Below, in pieces: positions 10,953-23,115 of a stretch of DNA of 64,000 bases (its first letter is position 1; each line of letters starts with the position of its first letter). A model generated the notes under the pieces. The model was not told where the DNA came from, did no database searches, and was given only the letters and a program-made list of their open reading frames with translations. This stretch comes from Rugalucina vietnamica. Its lineage: Eukaryota > Mollusca > Bivalvia > Lucinida > Lucinidae. Location: positions 58,707,817-58,771,816 of the forward strand of contig OZ024872.1 in NCBI GenBank assembly GCA_964017185.1, read 5' to 3'. A program made the position numbers and the translations under genes.

Positions 10953-13873
10953 TATCTATCTTCTGATACTGAGTCGATCAATTTCTGATCATCACCTCAG
11001 GTGTGGGGTGGGTGGCTAAATTTAGAATTTAGTCAAGGGAAAATAAAACATTTGGGGTGGACCATTAAAACTATTTACAAGATATAGATGAGAGGCATAC
11101 TAAAACGCATGCCTCTGGGCTAATGATTTAAATAGAAGCCTTAAATTCCTCAATGGTCTTAGATAGGACCACTGAAGAAGGGAGACTATTCCAAACCGGA
11201 ATAGTTCTGGGGAAAAAGGAATTTTTCAGGGCATCACTATAGGCAAATGGTCTTGTGTATTGTGATTCATGTGATGCCCGAGTATGCCTTAGATTGGGTG
11301 CTGGGGTCAGGTATTTGTCTTTATCAAGAGACACTGTACCGGAGTGTATCTTGTAGAAGAAGATTAAGGAGGACCGCTCCCTGCGAGACTCCAGGGATGG
11401 CCACTCAAGTTCGTCTAGCATTTCACCGACGCTACTGGTGTTCCTCCATCGCCTGCAGGTCCACCGGGCAGCAGTCCTCTGCACCTTCTCCACCATCTCA
11501 ATCTGAGTTTCATGATAGGGATGCCAAATAGGAGCTGCATACTCAAGTTGAGGCCGAACCAATGTTTTGTATGCAACTTCCTTAGTATGCCTAGGTGCCA
11601 GTGCCAAATTGCGCCGAAGAAAACCCAAAGTCTTAGTTGCCTTGCATGTAATTTCAGAAATGTGTTGACCCCAATCAAGATCATCTGTGATAGTTAATCC
11701 GAGGTATTTAGCGGACTGAACCTGTTCTAATGTTTGCTGATGCAGTGTGTAATTGAAATCTATATGCCTGCTTGGATGTAGCCGCGTCACCCTCATTGAA
11801 TGACATTTGCTAACATTGAATTTCATTTGCCAATCCATTTCCCATTTGGCCAAGCTATTCAGGTCATCTTGTAAAATTTGACAATCCAATGGTGACTTGA
11901 CATTTCTGTATAAAACACAATCATCAGCAAATAGCCGAACAGATGACCTGATGTTGTCAGGAAGATCATTAATGAAAATAAGAAATAGGACCGGTCCTAA
12001 GACCGATCCTTGTGGGACACCAGAAAGAACCGGGACTGGATCTGAGGCACGGCCATCTAATACCACTTTTTGAGAGCGCTCAGAGAGCCACGAGTCGATC
12101 CACTTATGTGTAGATCCTCTAATCCCGTAGAAGTCAAGTTTGTATAATAACCTTTTATGTGGGACCTTGTCAAAGGCCTTAGCGAAATCCATGACAATCA
12201 CATCCGTCTGCCTGTGGCCACGACCCACTGCTCGGTCCAGATTACTAACCAAATCATGATAAAACTGAACTAACTGGGTTTCGCAAGACCTTTGACTTCG
12301 GAACCCGTGCTGACAGTCAGCAAGAATGTTTTCAAGAGCCAAGTGTTTGTTTATGTTGCTGACTATTATATGCTCTAGAGTTTTGCAACAAATACAAGTA
12401 AGCGACACCGGTCGATAATTAGCTGCATCGTATTTCTCACCTTTCTTAAATACCGGGGCTACATTTGCCTGTCGCCAATCGTCTGGTACAGCACCCTGAG
12501 CAAGCGACTCATTGAAGATATAGGTCAGTACAGGAGCAATTTCAGAACTACATTCCTTCAACACCCTAGCACTCAGGCCATCTGGCCCAGGCGCCTTATG
12601 TATATTCAAATTATTCAACAGTTTAATGACCCCATTGGGGTCAACTGTAATTTCACCCATAGCGGTGAAAGGACTTGTGCCTTTGGAGGGGATTTCATCA
12701 TCTGATTCGCGAGTGAAGGCTGACTGAAACTGCCTATTACAAATATTAGCCTTATCCAAAGTGTCAGTCTTCAAGATACCATTTTCTCTAAGAGTATTGA
12801 TCCCAGACGCGTCTTTCTTAAGGGACTTGACAAATGACCAAAACTTTTTTGCCTTTTCATTTTTTCGGGGACAATCGGGATCAGGGTTATCATTTTCAAA
12901 GGAGAAGATATTGGTAATATGCTTCCAATATGCATCTCTAATGCTCTTTTGAACATGTGCTCTGAACCGTTTGTAATGGTTCTTAATGTCAGGGCTGCTT
13001 GACTTGCGAGCACGAAAGTAAAGTTTATCACGTTTCCTTATCAAGCGTTTGATCGAGCTATCGATCCATGGTAAGCTATATTTTGTCTTGGTCATTTTTG
13101 ATGGAATAAACCTTTCAATAGCCGAGAGAACCTCCGACTTAAATCTGACCCACATGTCATTGACTGACACCTGACTATGGTCAGTTGAAAGGAACGAATC
13201 CCTATAGCGCGCTAGATGGTCATGGAGACCGTCCATATCCGCTCGTTTATATAGGAAAATCTTACGCGGGGCCTGCTGAATCCGTTTAGCCTTTATGTCA
13301 TATTCAATATAGACAATGTCATGATCTGCTTTGCCGATCGGGGGCATCCCTTTAACACGGTTAATTGGGGATGGCGAGTTAGTGAAGAGTAAATCAAGGG
13401 TCTTGTCTTCTCGGGTGTGTATATTTACCATTTGGGAGAGGCAGTGATCCTGTATTATATCCACAAGTTTAGTCTGAACTGGCCTCTTTTTGACCCCCTC
13501 GGGTACCTGCATTGTGCTCCACTCAATATCACCACAATTGAAGTCACCGCCTACAAGAACATGGGCATTTTTATTTGACATAATCCGAGAAAGTGAAGTA
13601 TTAAAATCCTCAAGATATTTCAGTTCAAGCTCCTGAGTTGGGAACCTAGGGGGACGATAGAATGATCCAAGGTACAAAGTCCTACATCCAATAATGTTCA
13701 ACTTACACCAAATTATTTCGCACTTGGTGTCCAATTCCGGAGCTTCAGTACAGAGAAGATCACGCCTAAAAGCAATGAAGACACCACCATGCGCATCACT
13801 AGCTCTGTCTTTCCGGATAGCATCAAAGGAATCTGGAAAAATCTCTGAGTTTTTAATGTCTGAGTTTTTAATG
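10953..13873 (-). mobile_element. 5'-truncated CR1/Jockey-type LINE
   Basis: A 2.9-kb insertion splits a satellite unit, with only the trinucleotide TCC shared between the two edges (10950-10952 and 13874-13876). On the minus strand it has an open endonuclease/reverse-transcriptase frame and a short 3' UTR (11127-10953) ending in an AGATAGATAG repeat, typical of CR1/L2-type tails. The 5' end stops inside the endonuclease domain, as expected from incomplete reverse transcription. A 15-bp direct duplication (TCTGAGTTTTTAATG) lies at the 5' edge. A decayed relative is at 58195-59170. Confidence 0.92.
11128..13873 (-). CDS. Endonuclease/reverse transcriptase of a non-LTR retrotransposon (5'-partial)
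   Basis: The frame encodes the enzyme that nicks target DNA and copies LINE RNA by target-primed reverse transcription. It is open for 868 codons from a TTG at 13734 and stays open about 46 codons further upstream to the satellite junction, so that TTG is not a true start. Numbering from the TTG: endonuclease motifs GGDFN (62-66) and ADHD (136-139); then reverse-transcriptase motifs NYRPVSL (439-445), QHGFR (475-479), DFAKAFDKVPH (516-526), SGVPQGSVLGP (571-581) and FADD (602-605), and a C-terminal region with VQRTAARW. No stop or frameshift is visible over 2.7 kb, which implies recent insertion. The N-terminal endonuclease, ORF1 and promoter are missing, so this copy is not autonomous. Placement in the CR1/Jockey group is by motif pattern, not phylogeny. 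Confidence 0.93.
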
Positions 13874-14333
13874 TCCGTCCCCAGTAGAGATATTCAGTGT
13901 CATTTTCTTCAGCATCATCCCCAGTAGGGATCTACAACAACATACCCGACCATTCCGTCCCCAGTAGAGATCAATCGCCCAATTCCGTGCCACAACGTCC
14001 CCAGTAGAGATCTACAGCGCCATACCCTATCACTCCGTCCACGGTAGAGATCTATCGACGTTTTCCCTACCATAACGTCCCCGGTAGAGATCTACAGTGA
14101 CATACCCTACCACACCGTCCCAGTAGAGATCTATCGCCCCATTTCCTACCTTAACGTCCCCAGTAAAGATCCACCTCTACATATCCTATCACACTGTCCC
14201 GAGTAGATATCTAAAGCGAACTACTCTACCAATACGTCTCCAGTAGAGATCTACTGCACTATATTCTACCGGACCGTCCCCAGTAGAGATCTACATAGCG
14301 GTATTCTACCACACCGTCTCCAGTAGAGATATA
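13874..14333 (+). repeat. 40-bp satellite array, plus orientation, block 3
   Basis: The satellite resumes at the 5' edge of the LINE in the same orientation and continues to the TA-flanked MITE. Confidence 0.95.
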
Positions 14334-14926
14334 CAGGGTGTCCCCAAAAAAAAGTGCATAGCTTTTTAAATAATATAGATATTCGCAAGATATTTTACAC
14401 AGTGGTAGTGCTGTTATAATTAATTCTGAATCTGATATTCATTTTGCTAGGTGGTGCTTCATTAGCTAGTGATGTCATATCAAATCGATGACGTCATTTC
14501 CTGCTATCTGCTGCAATTTGCATTGCTGAAAATTGAAAAAAAAATAACAAAATACAATATCCAAGCATTTTCAAGCCTTTATTCTCCCTTAAACATGTTA
14601 TAAAGAGGAGGAAGTAACAATTATTATCAGAAAATCAAAAGGGTTCATTAAACAAGGGCAAAATGGGGTGAAGAATAGAAATTTTATTCCAAAATGGGGA
14701 GTGAACGACCATAAAACGTGTCGTGTAGAATTTTCATTGCTCCAAAAGGGGTCATTTAAACTAATGGTGATCATTTCGGATATTAGGCGAAGTGCATAAT
14801 TGCAATTAATATATATTTAAAGACACCCTTTTTAAGCATACTGCAACAAAGTTTGATTGAGTTTTCTGTAAAAATGAAGTAAACAGTAAACATGTATTGT
14901 AGGGGACACGTTTTTTGGGACACCGT
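14334..14926. mobile_element. 593-bp Tc1/mariner-type MITE with TA target duplication
   Basis: The insert starts CAGGGTGTCCCCAAAAAA and ends TTTTTTGGGACACCGTG, terminal inverted repeats of about 18 bp with two differences. TA flanks both sides (14332-14333 and 14927-14928), and removing the insert with one TA restores the satellite word GATATACAGCGTCAT. TA duplication with such termini is the hallmark of the Tc1/mariner (IS630) superfamily. No transposase frame, so it is non-autonomous. Confidence 0.9.
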
Positions 14927-16760
14927 GTACAGCGTCATACCCTAAAACACCGTCTCCAGTAGAAATATACAGTATCATTCTCTTCAGTATCCTTCACATT
15001 AGGTATCTACAATACCATACCCTACCATTCCGTCCCCAGTAGAGATATGTATTGCCCCATTCCCTACCACAACGTCCCCAGTAGAGATATACAGTGCGGT
15101 AGTCTCCCACACCGTCTCCAGTAGAGACATAAAGAGTCATACAGCGCCATACCCTACCACCCCGTCCCTAGAAGAGATATACTGTGTCATTTTCTTTTGC
15201 ATTGTCCCCAGTAGGGATTTACAACACCATATCCTACCGTTCCGTCCCCAGTAGAGATCCATCGCCCCATTTCCTACCACATCGTCCCCAGTAGAGATCT
15301 TCAGCAACATACCCTACCACACGGTCCCCAGTAGAGATCTACAACACCATAATCTACCACACGGTCTCCAGTAGAGATATTTCGCCCCAATCCCTACCAC
15401 AACGTCCCCAGTACAGATCTACAGCTACAAACCCTATCACACCGTCCCCAGTAGAGATCTAAAGCGAACTACTTTACCAATGCGTTCACAGTAGAGATTT
15501 ACAGCTACATACCCTAACACACCGTTCCCAGTAGAGATCTACAGCACCAAACTCTACTGGATCGTACCCAGTAGAGATCTACGGTGAGTTAGTCTACCAC
15601 ACCGTCTTAAGTAGAGATATACAGCGCCATACCCTACCATTCCGTCCCCAGTAGAGATATACAGTGTCATTCTCTTTAGCATCGTCCCCAGTAGGGATCT
15701 AAACCACCATACCCTACTATTCCGTCCCCAGTAAAGATCTATCGCCCCATTCCCTACCACAACGTCCCCAGTAGAGATCTACAGCGACATATCCTACGAT
15801 ACCGTCCCCAGTAAAGATCTACAGCGCCACATCCTACCACGTCGTCCCCAGTAGAGATCTACAGCACCATAATCTACCACACCGTCCCCAGTAGAGATCT
15901 ATCACCCCATTCCCTACCACAACGTCCCCAGTAGAGATCTACAGCGACATACCCTACCACACCGTCCCCAGTAAAGATCTATCGTCCAATTCCCTACCGT
16001 TACGTCCCCAGTGGAGATCTACAGCTACATATTTCAACGTTCCGAGTAGACATATAAAACAAAACTACTCTACAAATACGTCCCCAGTAGAGATCTACAG
16101 CGACATACCCTTCCACTCCGTCTCCAGTAGAGATATATAGAGTCATTCTAATCAGCATCGTCCCCAGTAGGGATATACAACACAATACCCTACCATTCCG
16201 TCCCCAGTAGAGGTCTATCGCCCCATTCCCTACCACAACGTCCCCGGTAGAGATATACAGCGACATATCCTACCATACCGTCCCCAGTAAAGATCCACAG
16301 CGCCATATCCTACCACACCGTCCCCAGTAGAGATCTACAGCACCATAATCTACCACACCGTCCCCAGTAGAGACCTATCACCCCATTCCCTACCCAACGT
16401 CCCCAGTAGAGATCTACAGCACCTTACTCTACTGGACCGTCTCCAGTAGAGATATACAGTGCGGGTCTACCACACCGTCTCCATTAAAGATACACAGCGC
16501 CATATTCTACCACTCCGTCCCCAGTAGAGATATACAGTGTCATTCTCTTCAGCATCTTCCCCAGTAGGGATCTACAACACCATACCCTACCATTCTGTCC
16601 CCAGTAGAGATCTGTCGCCCCATTCCCTACCCAAACGTCCCCTGTAGAGATCAACAGCGACATTCCCTACCACACCGTCCCCAGAATGATCTACAGCGCC
16701 ATATTCTACCACACCGTCCCCAGTAGAGGTCTACAGCACCATAATCTACCACACCGTCCC
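14927..16760 (+). repeat. 40-bp satellite array, plus orientation, block 4
   Basis: Same unit and orientation as the earlier blocks, rich in the GAACTACT variant. It stops abruptly mid-unit after CACCGTCCCC at 16760. Confidence 0.96.
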
Positions 16761-17274
16761 CTTAGTCCGGCAGAAAACAAATTTGACCTGGAATTGTGTT
16801 CTAAATGTTTTTTCTTTACTGAATTATGTTCAGTTGGCATTGCCTTACAAGAATCTGAGTGATGCCACTTTGGCATCATTCAGCAATTTTGTATTTTCAA
16901 AATGGCGTTTAAGATGGCGGCCAGAATATATAATAATATTTAACAGGGGTCTCTGATTGTTTTTATCTGGCAAAACTGTGGTTATTTCAGTACAAAATGA
17001 TGAACAGGTATCAGTTTTGTATAAGTATTTACATTCTATCATAGTTTCTTTTCAAGACAGGATAAAAAAACACTGTATAGATGAAATAAGTCAAGGTTTT
17101 TCGTAATTGTGGTTTAACTTTTTTATTCATACAATAAGCACTTTAACTTTCAGAACCATTACTCAAGCTAGATTGCCTTATCAAGATGCAGTGATTATCG
17201 TATTCAAGATGTCATTCAAGAAGGCAGCCATGATTTCTTGCGCAAAACGAATTTAACTTAGAATTGAGGTTATG
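16761..17274. other. Junction segment between oppositely oriented satellite arrays
   Basis: About 510 bp of non-satellite sequence separates the plus array from the minus array. The left edge (CAGAAAACAAATTTGACC) and right edge (CGCAAAACGAATTTAACTT) are similar in direct orientation, about 470 bp apart, and a short hairpin GATGCCACTTTGGCATC lies near 16860. Two GGCGGC/GGCAGC-containing segments are weakly alike. No gene seen. Confidence 0.6.
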
Positions 17275-18593
17275 GAAACGTTGCGGTAGAGTATGGCACC
17301 GTAGATTCCTTTGGGGCGTTAAGGTAGAATATAACACTGAAGATCCCTATTTGGGACGTTGTGGTAGAGCATGACACTGTAGATACGTATTGGGGAAGTT
17401 GTGGCACTTTATAATCCTACTGGGGACGTTGCGGCAGAGAATGTCGCTGTAGATCCCAACTTGGTACGTTGTGGTAGAGTATGGAACAAAGATACATACT
17501 GGGGACCTTGCGGTAGATTATGGCGATGTTGATCTCTACTTGGTAGGTTGCGATAGAGTATGGCGCTTTATATCCCTACTGGTGACTTTGTAGCAGATTA
17601 TGGCGCTGTAGACCTCCACTGGGTACATTGTTGTAGATTAAAGGTTTAATTTGGAAACAATGTGGAAGAGTATGTCACTGAAAATCCACTACGGACCTTG
17701 TGGAAATAATTGAGCTGTTTATATCACTTGGTAGATTGTTGTAGAGAATAGTGTCGTACATGTATATCCCTACTGGGGACGTTGTGGTGGATCATGGCAG
17801 TGTAGATCCCTATCGGGGACATTGCAATATAGTATGGCACTGTTGATCCAAACTGCGGACGTTGCGGTAGAGTATGGCGCTGAAGATCACTATTGGGGAT
17901 CTTGTGGAAGAGTATGTCACGCTAGATCATTACTGGATACGTTACGGTAGAGTATGTGGCTGTATATCCCTACTGAATCCGTTGTGATACATTATGGCGC
18001 TGTTCAGCTCTATATCCTTACTGGGTACGTTGTGGTAGAGTATGGCACTGTAGTTCCTTACTGGAGACGTTGCGATAGAGTATGGTACTGTAGATCACTA
18101 CTGGGGACGTTCCGGTTCAGCATGTGGCTGCAGATTCCTACTGGGGACGTTATGGTAGAATATGGCGCTGTAGAGATCGCTTCTGCGGACGTTGGGATAC
18201 AGTAAGGCGCTGTAGATATCTACTGGGGACGTTGCGGTAGAATATGTGGCTGTTTATCTCTACTGGGGAAGGGTGAGTAGAGTATGACGCTACAGAGATC
18301 GCTAGGCTACTGGGGACGTTGCGATAGAGTTTGGTGCTGTAGATATCTACTGGGGACGTTGCGGTAGAATATATGACAGATTATCTCTACTGAGGACGTT
18401 GCGGTAGAGCATGGCACTGTAGATTCTTCTTGGGACGTTGCGCTAGAGTATGGCGCTGTTTTGTTTGTCTCTACTTGATGTAGAGTATGGCGCTGTAGAT
18501 TCGTACTGGGGTCTTTGCGGTAGAGTATGGCACTGTTGATCCCTACTGGGGACGTTGCGGTAGGGTAGGGTAGTCGTTGCAGTATAGTAATGC
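17275..18593 (-). repeat. 40-bp satellite array, inverted orientation, block 1
   Basis: The same 40-bp satellite in reverse orientation, with a subfamily consensus visible as GTTGCGGTAGAGTATGGC then TAGATCCCTACTGGGGAC. Relative to the left arrays most units have GATCCC in place of AGATCT and a GAGTATGG word in place of GGGTATGG. Units are more diverged and show more small indels, so this side looks older or less homogenised. Confidence 0.94.
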
Positions 18594-18737
18594 AATCAAA
18601 GTTGCCAAGGCTGAAAAAAAGAAAAATTAAAAAAAAAAAAGAAAAAAAGATCAGACTGGAACCCAGGCTAGGCTGAAAAAATGAAAAATTAAAAAAAAAA
18701 AAGAAAAAAAAAAAGGATCAGACTGGAACCCAGGCTA
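18594..18737. repeat. A-rich 65-70-bp tandem duplication inside the satellite
   Basis: Two copies of a segment with long A runs and the words GATCAGACTGGAACCCAGG sit within the array. It looks like a small retroposed or slippage-derived insert; no gene. Confidence 0.8.
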
Positions 18738-18872
18738 CACTACTGGGGACATAGCTGCTTAGTATGTGGTTAGGGGCGTTGGCTAGATTTTGGCACTGTA
18801 GATCCATATTGGGGATGTTGTATTAGAATATGGCACTGTAGATCCCTATTGGACCATTGCGATAGAGCCTGG
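18738..18872 (-). repeat. 40-bp satellite array, inverted orientation, block 2
   Basis: About three diverged units between two insertions. Confidence 0.85.
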
Positions 18873-19030
18873 CAGACCTGTTATCGATTACTTTCAAAGT
18901 TAATCACTAACGATTACAATTACTTTCAACGATTAACGATTACGATTAAAAGTATTTTTTCCTGGCTTTATTCGATTACAATTACAATTGATTTGCAAAA
19001 GTAATCGAATAATCAATCGATTAGTTTTGC
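18873..19030. repeat. Low-complexity ACGATTAC-rich insert
   Basis: Dense degenerate repeats of AACGATTAC and TCGATTACAATTAC interrupt the satellite. Origin unknown; no coding potential. Confidence 0.65.
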
Positions 19031-19846
19031 TACTGTCTACTGTCTACGTTATGGTACAGTATGACACTGTAGAACCATACTTGGTCGTTGCTGTAGGGTA
19101 TGGCTCTGTAGATCCCTAACAGAAGGTACAAGTAGGCAAAGATCAGGAAAAGGCGCAATCAGAAAAAGATTCCCACTCCAAAAACCGAGGTGGGAATCAG
19201 GAAAAAGATTCCCACTCCAAAAACCAAGGTGGGAACGTTTTGTAGAATTTGGCACTGCATGTACATCCCTACTGGGGACGTTGTGGTGGAATACGGCATT
19301 GTAGATCCCTATTGGGGACATTGCGATAGAGTATGGCGCTGTAGATACCTACTGGAGACGTTGTGGTACAGTATGGCGCTGTTGATCTCTACTGGGTACG
19401 TTGTGGTAGAGTATGGCTCTGTAGATATTAACTGGGGTCGATGTGGTAGAGTATGGCACTGTAGATCCCTACTGGGGAGGTTGCGGTAGAGAAAGGCGTT
19501 ATAGATGCTGTAGACGTAGCAGTAGAGTATGGCGCTGTATATTCATAACAGGGAGTTTGCGATAGATTTTGGCATTGAATATCCACAAGGGGACGTTGTG
19601 CTAGAATATGGCACTGTTTATCACTATGGGGGACATTGCGGTAGAGAATTGTGCGGTATATCCCTACTGGGTACGTTGTGGTAGAGTTCGGCACTGTACA
19701 TTCTTACTGAAGACGTTGCACTAGAGTATGGCGCTGTTGATATCTACTGGGGACGTTGCGCTACAGAATGGCACTGTAGATACCTAGTTGGGGCGTTGCG
19801 GTAGTGTTTATGTCTGTAGATTTCTACTGGGGACGTTGCAGTAGAT
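19031..19846 (-). repeat. 40-bp satellite array, inverted orientation, block 3, with element fragment
   Basis: Diverged inverted units on both sides of 19127-19235. That segment is a minus-strand 3'-end fragment of the GFWSGN element, with its last ~45 bp present twice (GATTCCCACTCCAAAAACC at about 19167 and 19208). The fragment shows that repeat-bearing DNA also entered the older array. Confidence 0.85.
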
Positions 19847-20318
19847 AATAAAAATAAAACTGAGATCCTTTAAGAACCCTGAGCATATTTTCCAGAAAGG
19901 TGATGGGCCATACCACGGTTTCGGCTATTCAAGGCTCGTCAGTGACCCTTTAGATTTGGCAACATGGAGCCAAAGAGAGTTACAGTAATTTTTCAACTTT
20001 CAGCAGGCTAGTCGATACAAAGACTAGTATAATCAAATTGTGGCCAAATATATTGAACGTTGGTTAGAATATGAATCTAAACCGATGATTTTCTGATTTC
20101 TCAAAATATCCTCTCTGATCTCAAAGGACCAAAAGGAAAATATAATCTGCACTACGGATGATGTACGGGGAGACTTTTTAGGGCCGCCACACGGCACAAC
20201 ACCAGCTGCAGTAATAGCAAATAAAAATAAAAATGAGATCCTTTAAGAGCAGTGAGCATATTTTCCAGAAAGGTGATGGGCCATACCGCGGTTTCGGCTA
20301 TTCAAGCCTCGTCAGTGA
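19847..20318. repeat. ~97-bp direct repeats flanking a 275-bp insert in the satellite
   Basis: The block at about 19848-19943 (GAGATCCTTTAAGA, GGTGATGGGCCATACC, GGTTTCGGCTATTCAAG) recurs at about 20220-20316 with a handful of differences. The intervening 275 bp is not satellite. The arrangement resembles either a tandem duplication or an element with direct terminal repeats. No frame is evident. Confidence 0.75.
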
Positions 20319-21757
20319 GTATGTCGTTGTAGATACCTATTGGAAACGTCGCAGTAGAGTATGGTGTTGTAGATCTCTACTGGGTACGTTGCAGATGAGT
20401 GTGGCGCTATATGTCTGTACTTGGAACAATATGGTACAGCATGGCGCTGAAGATCCCTACTGGTTTCGTTGTGGTAGAAAATAGCGCTGTATATCACAAC
20501 CTGGGAAGTTGCGGTAGAGAATTGCACAGTAGATCCCTACTGGGGACGTGACGGTAGACTATGGACATGTAGATCCCTACTGGGAAATTTGCGGTATAGT
20601 AGGGCACTGTTGATCCATAATGGGACGTTATAGAGTATGTGGCTGAAGATCCAAACAGCAGATGTTGTGGTTGAAAGTAGATATCTACTGGGGGCGTTTC
20701 TGTAGAGTATTTGGCTATAGATCTCAACTAGAGACTGCGTGATAGAGTATGGCGCTATTGGTCTCTACTGGGAACGTTGCGGTATAGATAAAAACTGTAA
20801 ATCCTTAATTGGGACCTTGTGGTAAAATATTGCTCTGTATATCTCTACTCGGTACTTTTAGGCAGAGTATGACACTGCAGATACCAAATTGGATACGTTG
20901 CGGTAGACTATGGCACGGTAGTTGCGAACTGGAGATGTTGCAGTAGAGTATTGCACTATAGATGCCTACAGGTACGTTGTTGTAGATTATTGCACTGTAT
21001 TTCCATACTGAAGACGTTGCATAACAGTTTGGTGCGGTATATCTTTACTGGGGACGCTGAAGATCCATACTGTAGACGTTATGGTAGGGTATGGCTCTGA
21101 AGATACCTACTTGGGACGTTTTCGTAAACTAAGGCGCTGTATATCTCTACTGGGTACGTTGTGACAGAGTATGGAGCTGTAGGGGAGGTTGCGGTAGAAT
21201 ATGACACTGTAGAACCCTACTTGGAACGCAGCGGTAGACTATGACGCTGTAGATACCTACTCGGGACGTAGCGGTAAATCCCCAATGGGTACGTTGTGGT
21301 AGAGTATAGCGTTGCGGTAAAATATATGGCTGTATATCTCTACTGAGGACGTTGCAGTAGAGTATGGCACTGTAGATTCCTACTGGGGACCTTGTGGTAA
21401 ACTGTGGCGCTATATATCTCTACTGAGTACGTTATGGTAGAGTATCTAACCGTAGATCGTTTCTGGGGACGTTGCAGTAGAATATGATACTGTAGATCGA
21501 TACTGGGGACGTTGCGGTAAACAATGGTGCTGTAAATCCTAATGTGTACGTTGTGGTAGAGTACGATACTGTATATCCCTACTGGAGAGGTTGCGGTTGA
21601 GTATGGTATTGTAGAATGCTACTGGGGACGTTGCGGTAGCGCATGGCACTGTAGCTCTTTATTAGGGAGGTTACGGTAGAATACAGCGCTCTAGAGCTCA
21701 ACTTGGAACGTTGTGGTAGAGTATGGCGCTGTAGATCTCTACTTGGAACGTTCCGGT
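20319..21757 (-). repeat. 40-bp satellite array, inverted orientation, block 4
   Basis: Diverged inverted units continue to about 21757, where the satellite ends after ACTTGGAACGTTCCGGTA. Repeat phase is often broken by small insertions and deletions. Confidence 0.92.
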
Positions 21758-22202
21758 ATCACATATTTGGTATGATGCCGTACAATTTTCAAAATAGCCC
21801 ATTTTCGCTTCTTCCTAGCTGCAGACACGCATTGTATACATGGGTCATTATCAAAAAAATGGAGCAATCCTTGTCCCTGATGATTTTCTCGCAAGCGCGA
21901 TGTCCGAGGTTTGCTTCATCCTTCTATAATATTATTATCAGCCGTGCTTTACAAGAACCACACGGATTTCACGTTTACGAGTATGTTATTTAAAAGAAAA
22001 AATGCAAGATTTTTATCGTGTCCCCGGGTCTGGGTAAGTAGTTTTATTTGTTTCCATTGCAAAAGAAGCTTGACAGAAATTACATTTTCTGTAACCCTCT
22101 ATTGCATATAATGTTATTGAAGTCAAATTCAAAAATCATATGGTATATTAAGTGCAATTTAAGAGCGGCGGCACATTATAGTGCTGTCCCTGGAAAACAT
22201 AT
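21758..22202. other. Spacer between satellite and candidate transposon
   Basis: No feature recognised beyond one weak match to the CAGTGCTGTCAC motif family at about 22178. Confidence 0.5.
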
Positions 22203-22734
22203 CAGTGCTGTCACAGTTTTAAAACATCTATTTTGACCAGAGTTATGAATCATTTTCTCAGATCAAAACAATCGCATTTTTGTAGACGACAGCAAGCTGA
22301 TGAAGTCATGGTAAACAACTTTTTGAGAAAATTACTCCGTTCATATTCCATAAAGACATGTCAAAATCGGTGTGGGAATTTTTTAGCCATCAGTACTATC
22401 ACGCGCATTTTGCCGCTTCTTGCAAATATCACGTACATTTTAAGGCCATGACTGAATTTCAGCTTAGGGCCGGTTTGAATAGATATGCAAAGTTTTCAGC
22501 CTGCATTCTGCTGTTAGTCATAATAATTAAATTTATGTGTGAAACTCAGTACTATCACGGTCAGTGCTGTCACGGTCGTGACAGTACTGATGTGTGACAG
22601 CACTGAGTTGACTTCTGTCAGCAGGTGTGGATTCAGGCAATTTCCTACACTGAAAAGAGTTAGGTCGCCTTTCACGAGAGGGTCTCAGCTACTAACACCA
22701 GTAGCAGTCAGAAGAGGTCAAACCATTTGAGGTG

Positions 22735-22758
22735 TGTGTGTGTGGGGGGGGGGGGGGT
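22735..22758 (+). repeat. (GT)n(G)n microsatellite
   Basis: A short GT run followed by an uninterrupted G run. Confidence 0.9.
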
Positions 22759-23115
22759 GATACAAAACTGCAAATTCAAAATTCTTCGTCGACCAGGGTA
22801 TACCCAATGAGGCTGGTTACTACGAAGATAAAAAAGTGGTAGTTTCGTCCCGACATTACTGAAAGTTATTGACTTGGGTACATAAAAAATAAATATCAGA
22901 CGCGTCATGAGAAGACATGATTTTGCAAAAGTGCAGCTCAGCTGCAGTGTAACCTTCCAAGGGGGTATAAGCTCCAAGTTCACTAAAAGAAAAATGACCC
23001 CAGCTCCCTATTTTTTTTACTTGCTCCCAGCTTCCTAAAACTAAAAATGTTCTCTTCTAGTAATCCCCAACTCCCTTCAAATGTTTTCCAGTTCTCCCAA
23101 GCTCCTTGATAACGA

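Noticed and set aside
3430..16760. Regular ~40-bp periodicity resembling a CRISPR array
   Set aside because: Units are contiguous with no constant-repeat/unique-spacer alternation, and the sequence is eukaryotic satellite.
22708..22983. 91-codon minus-strand frame
   Set aside because: Begins in unique AT-rich DNA and ends in a (GT)n(G)n microsatellite; no recognised features.
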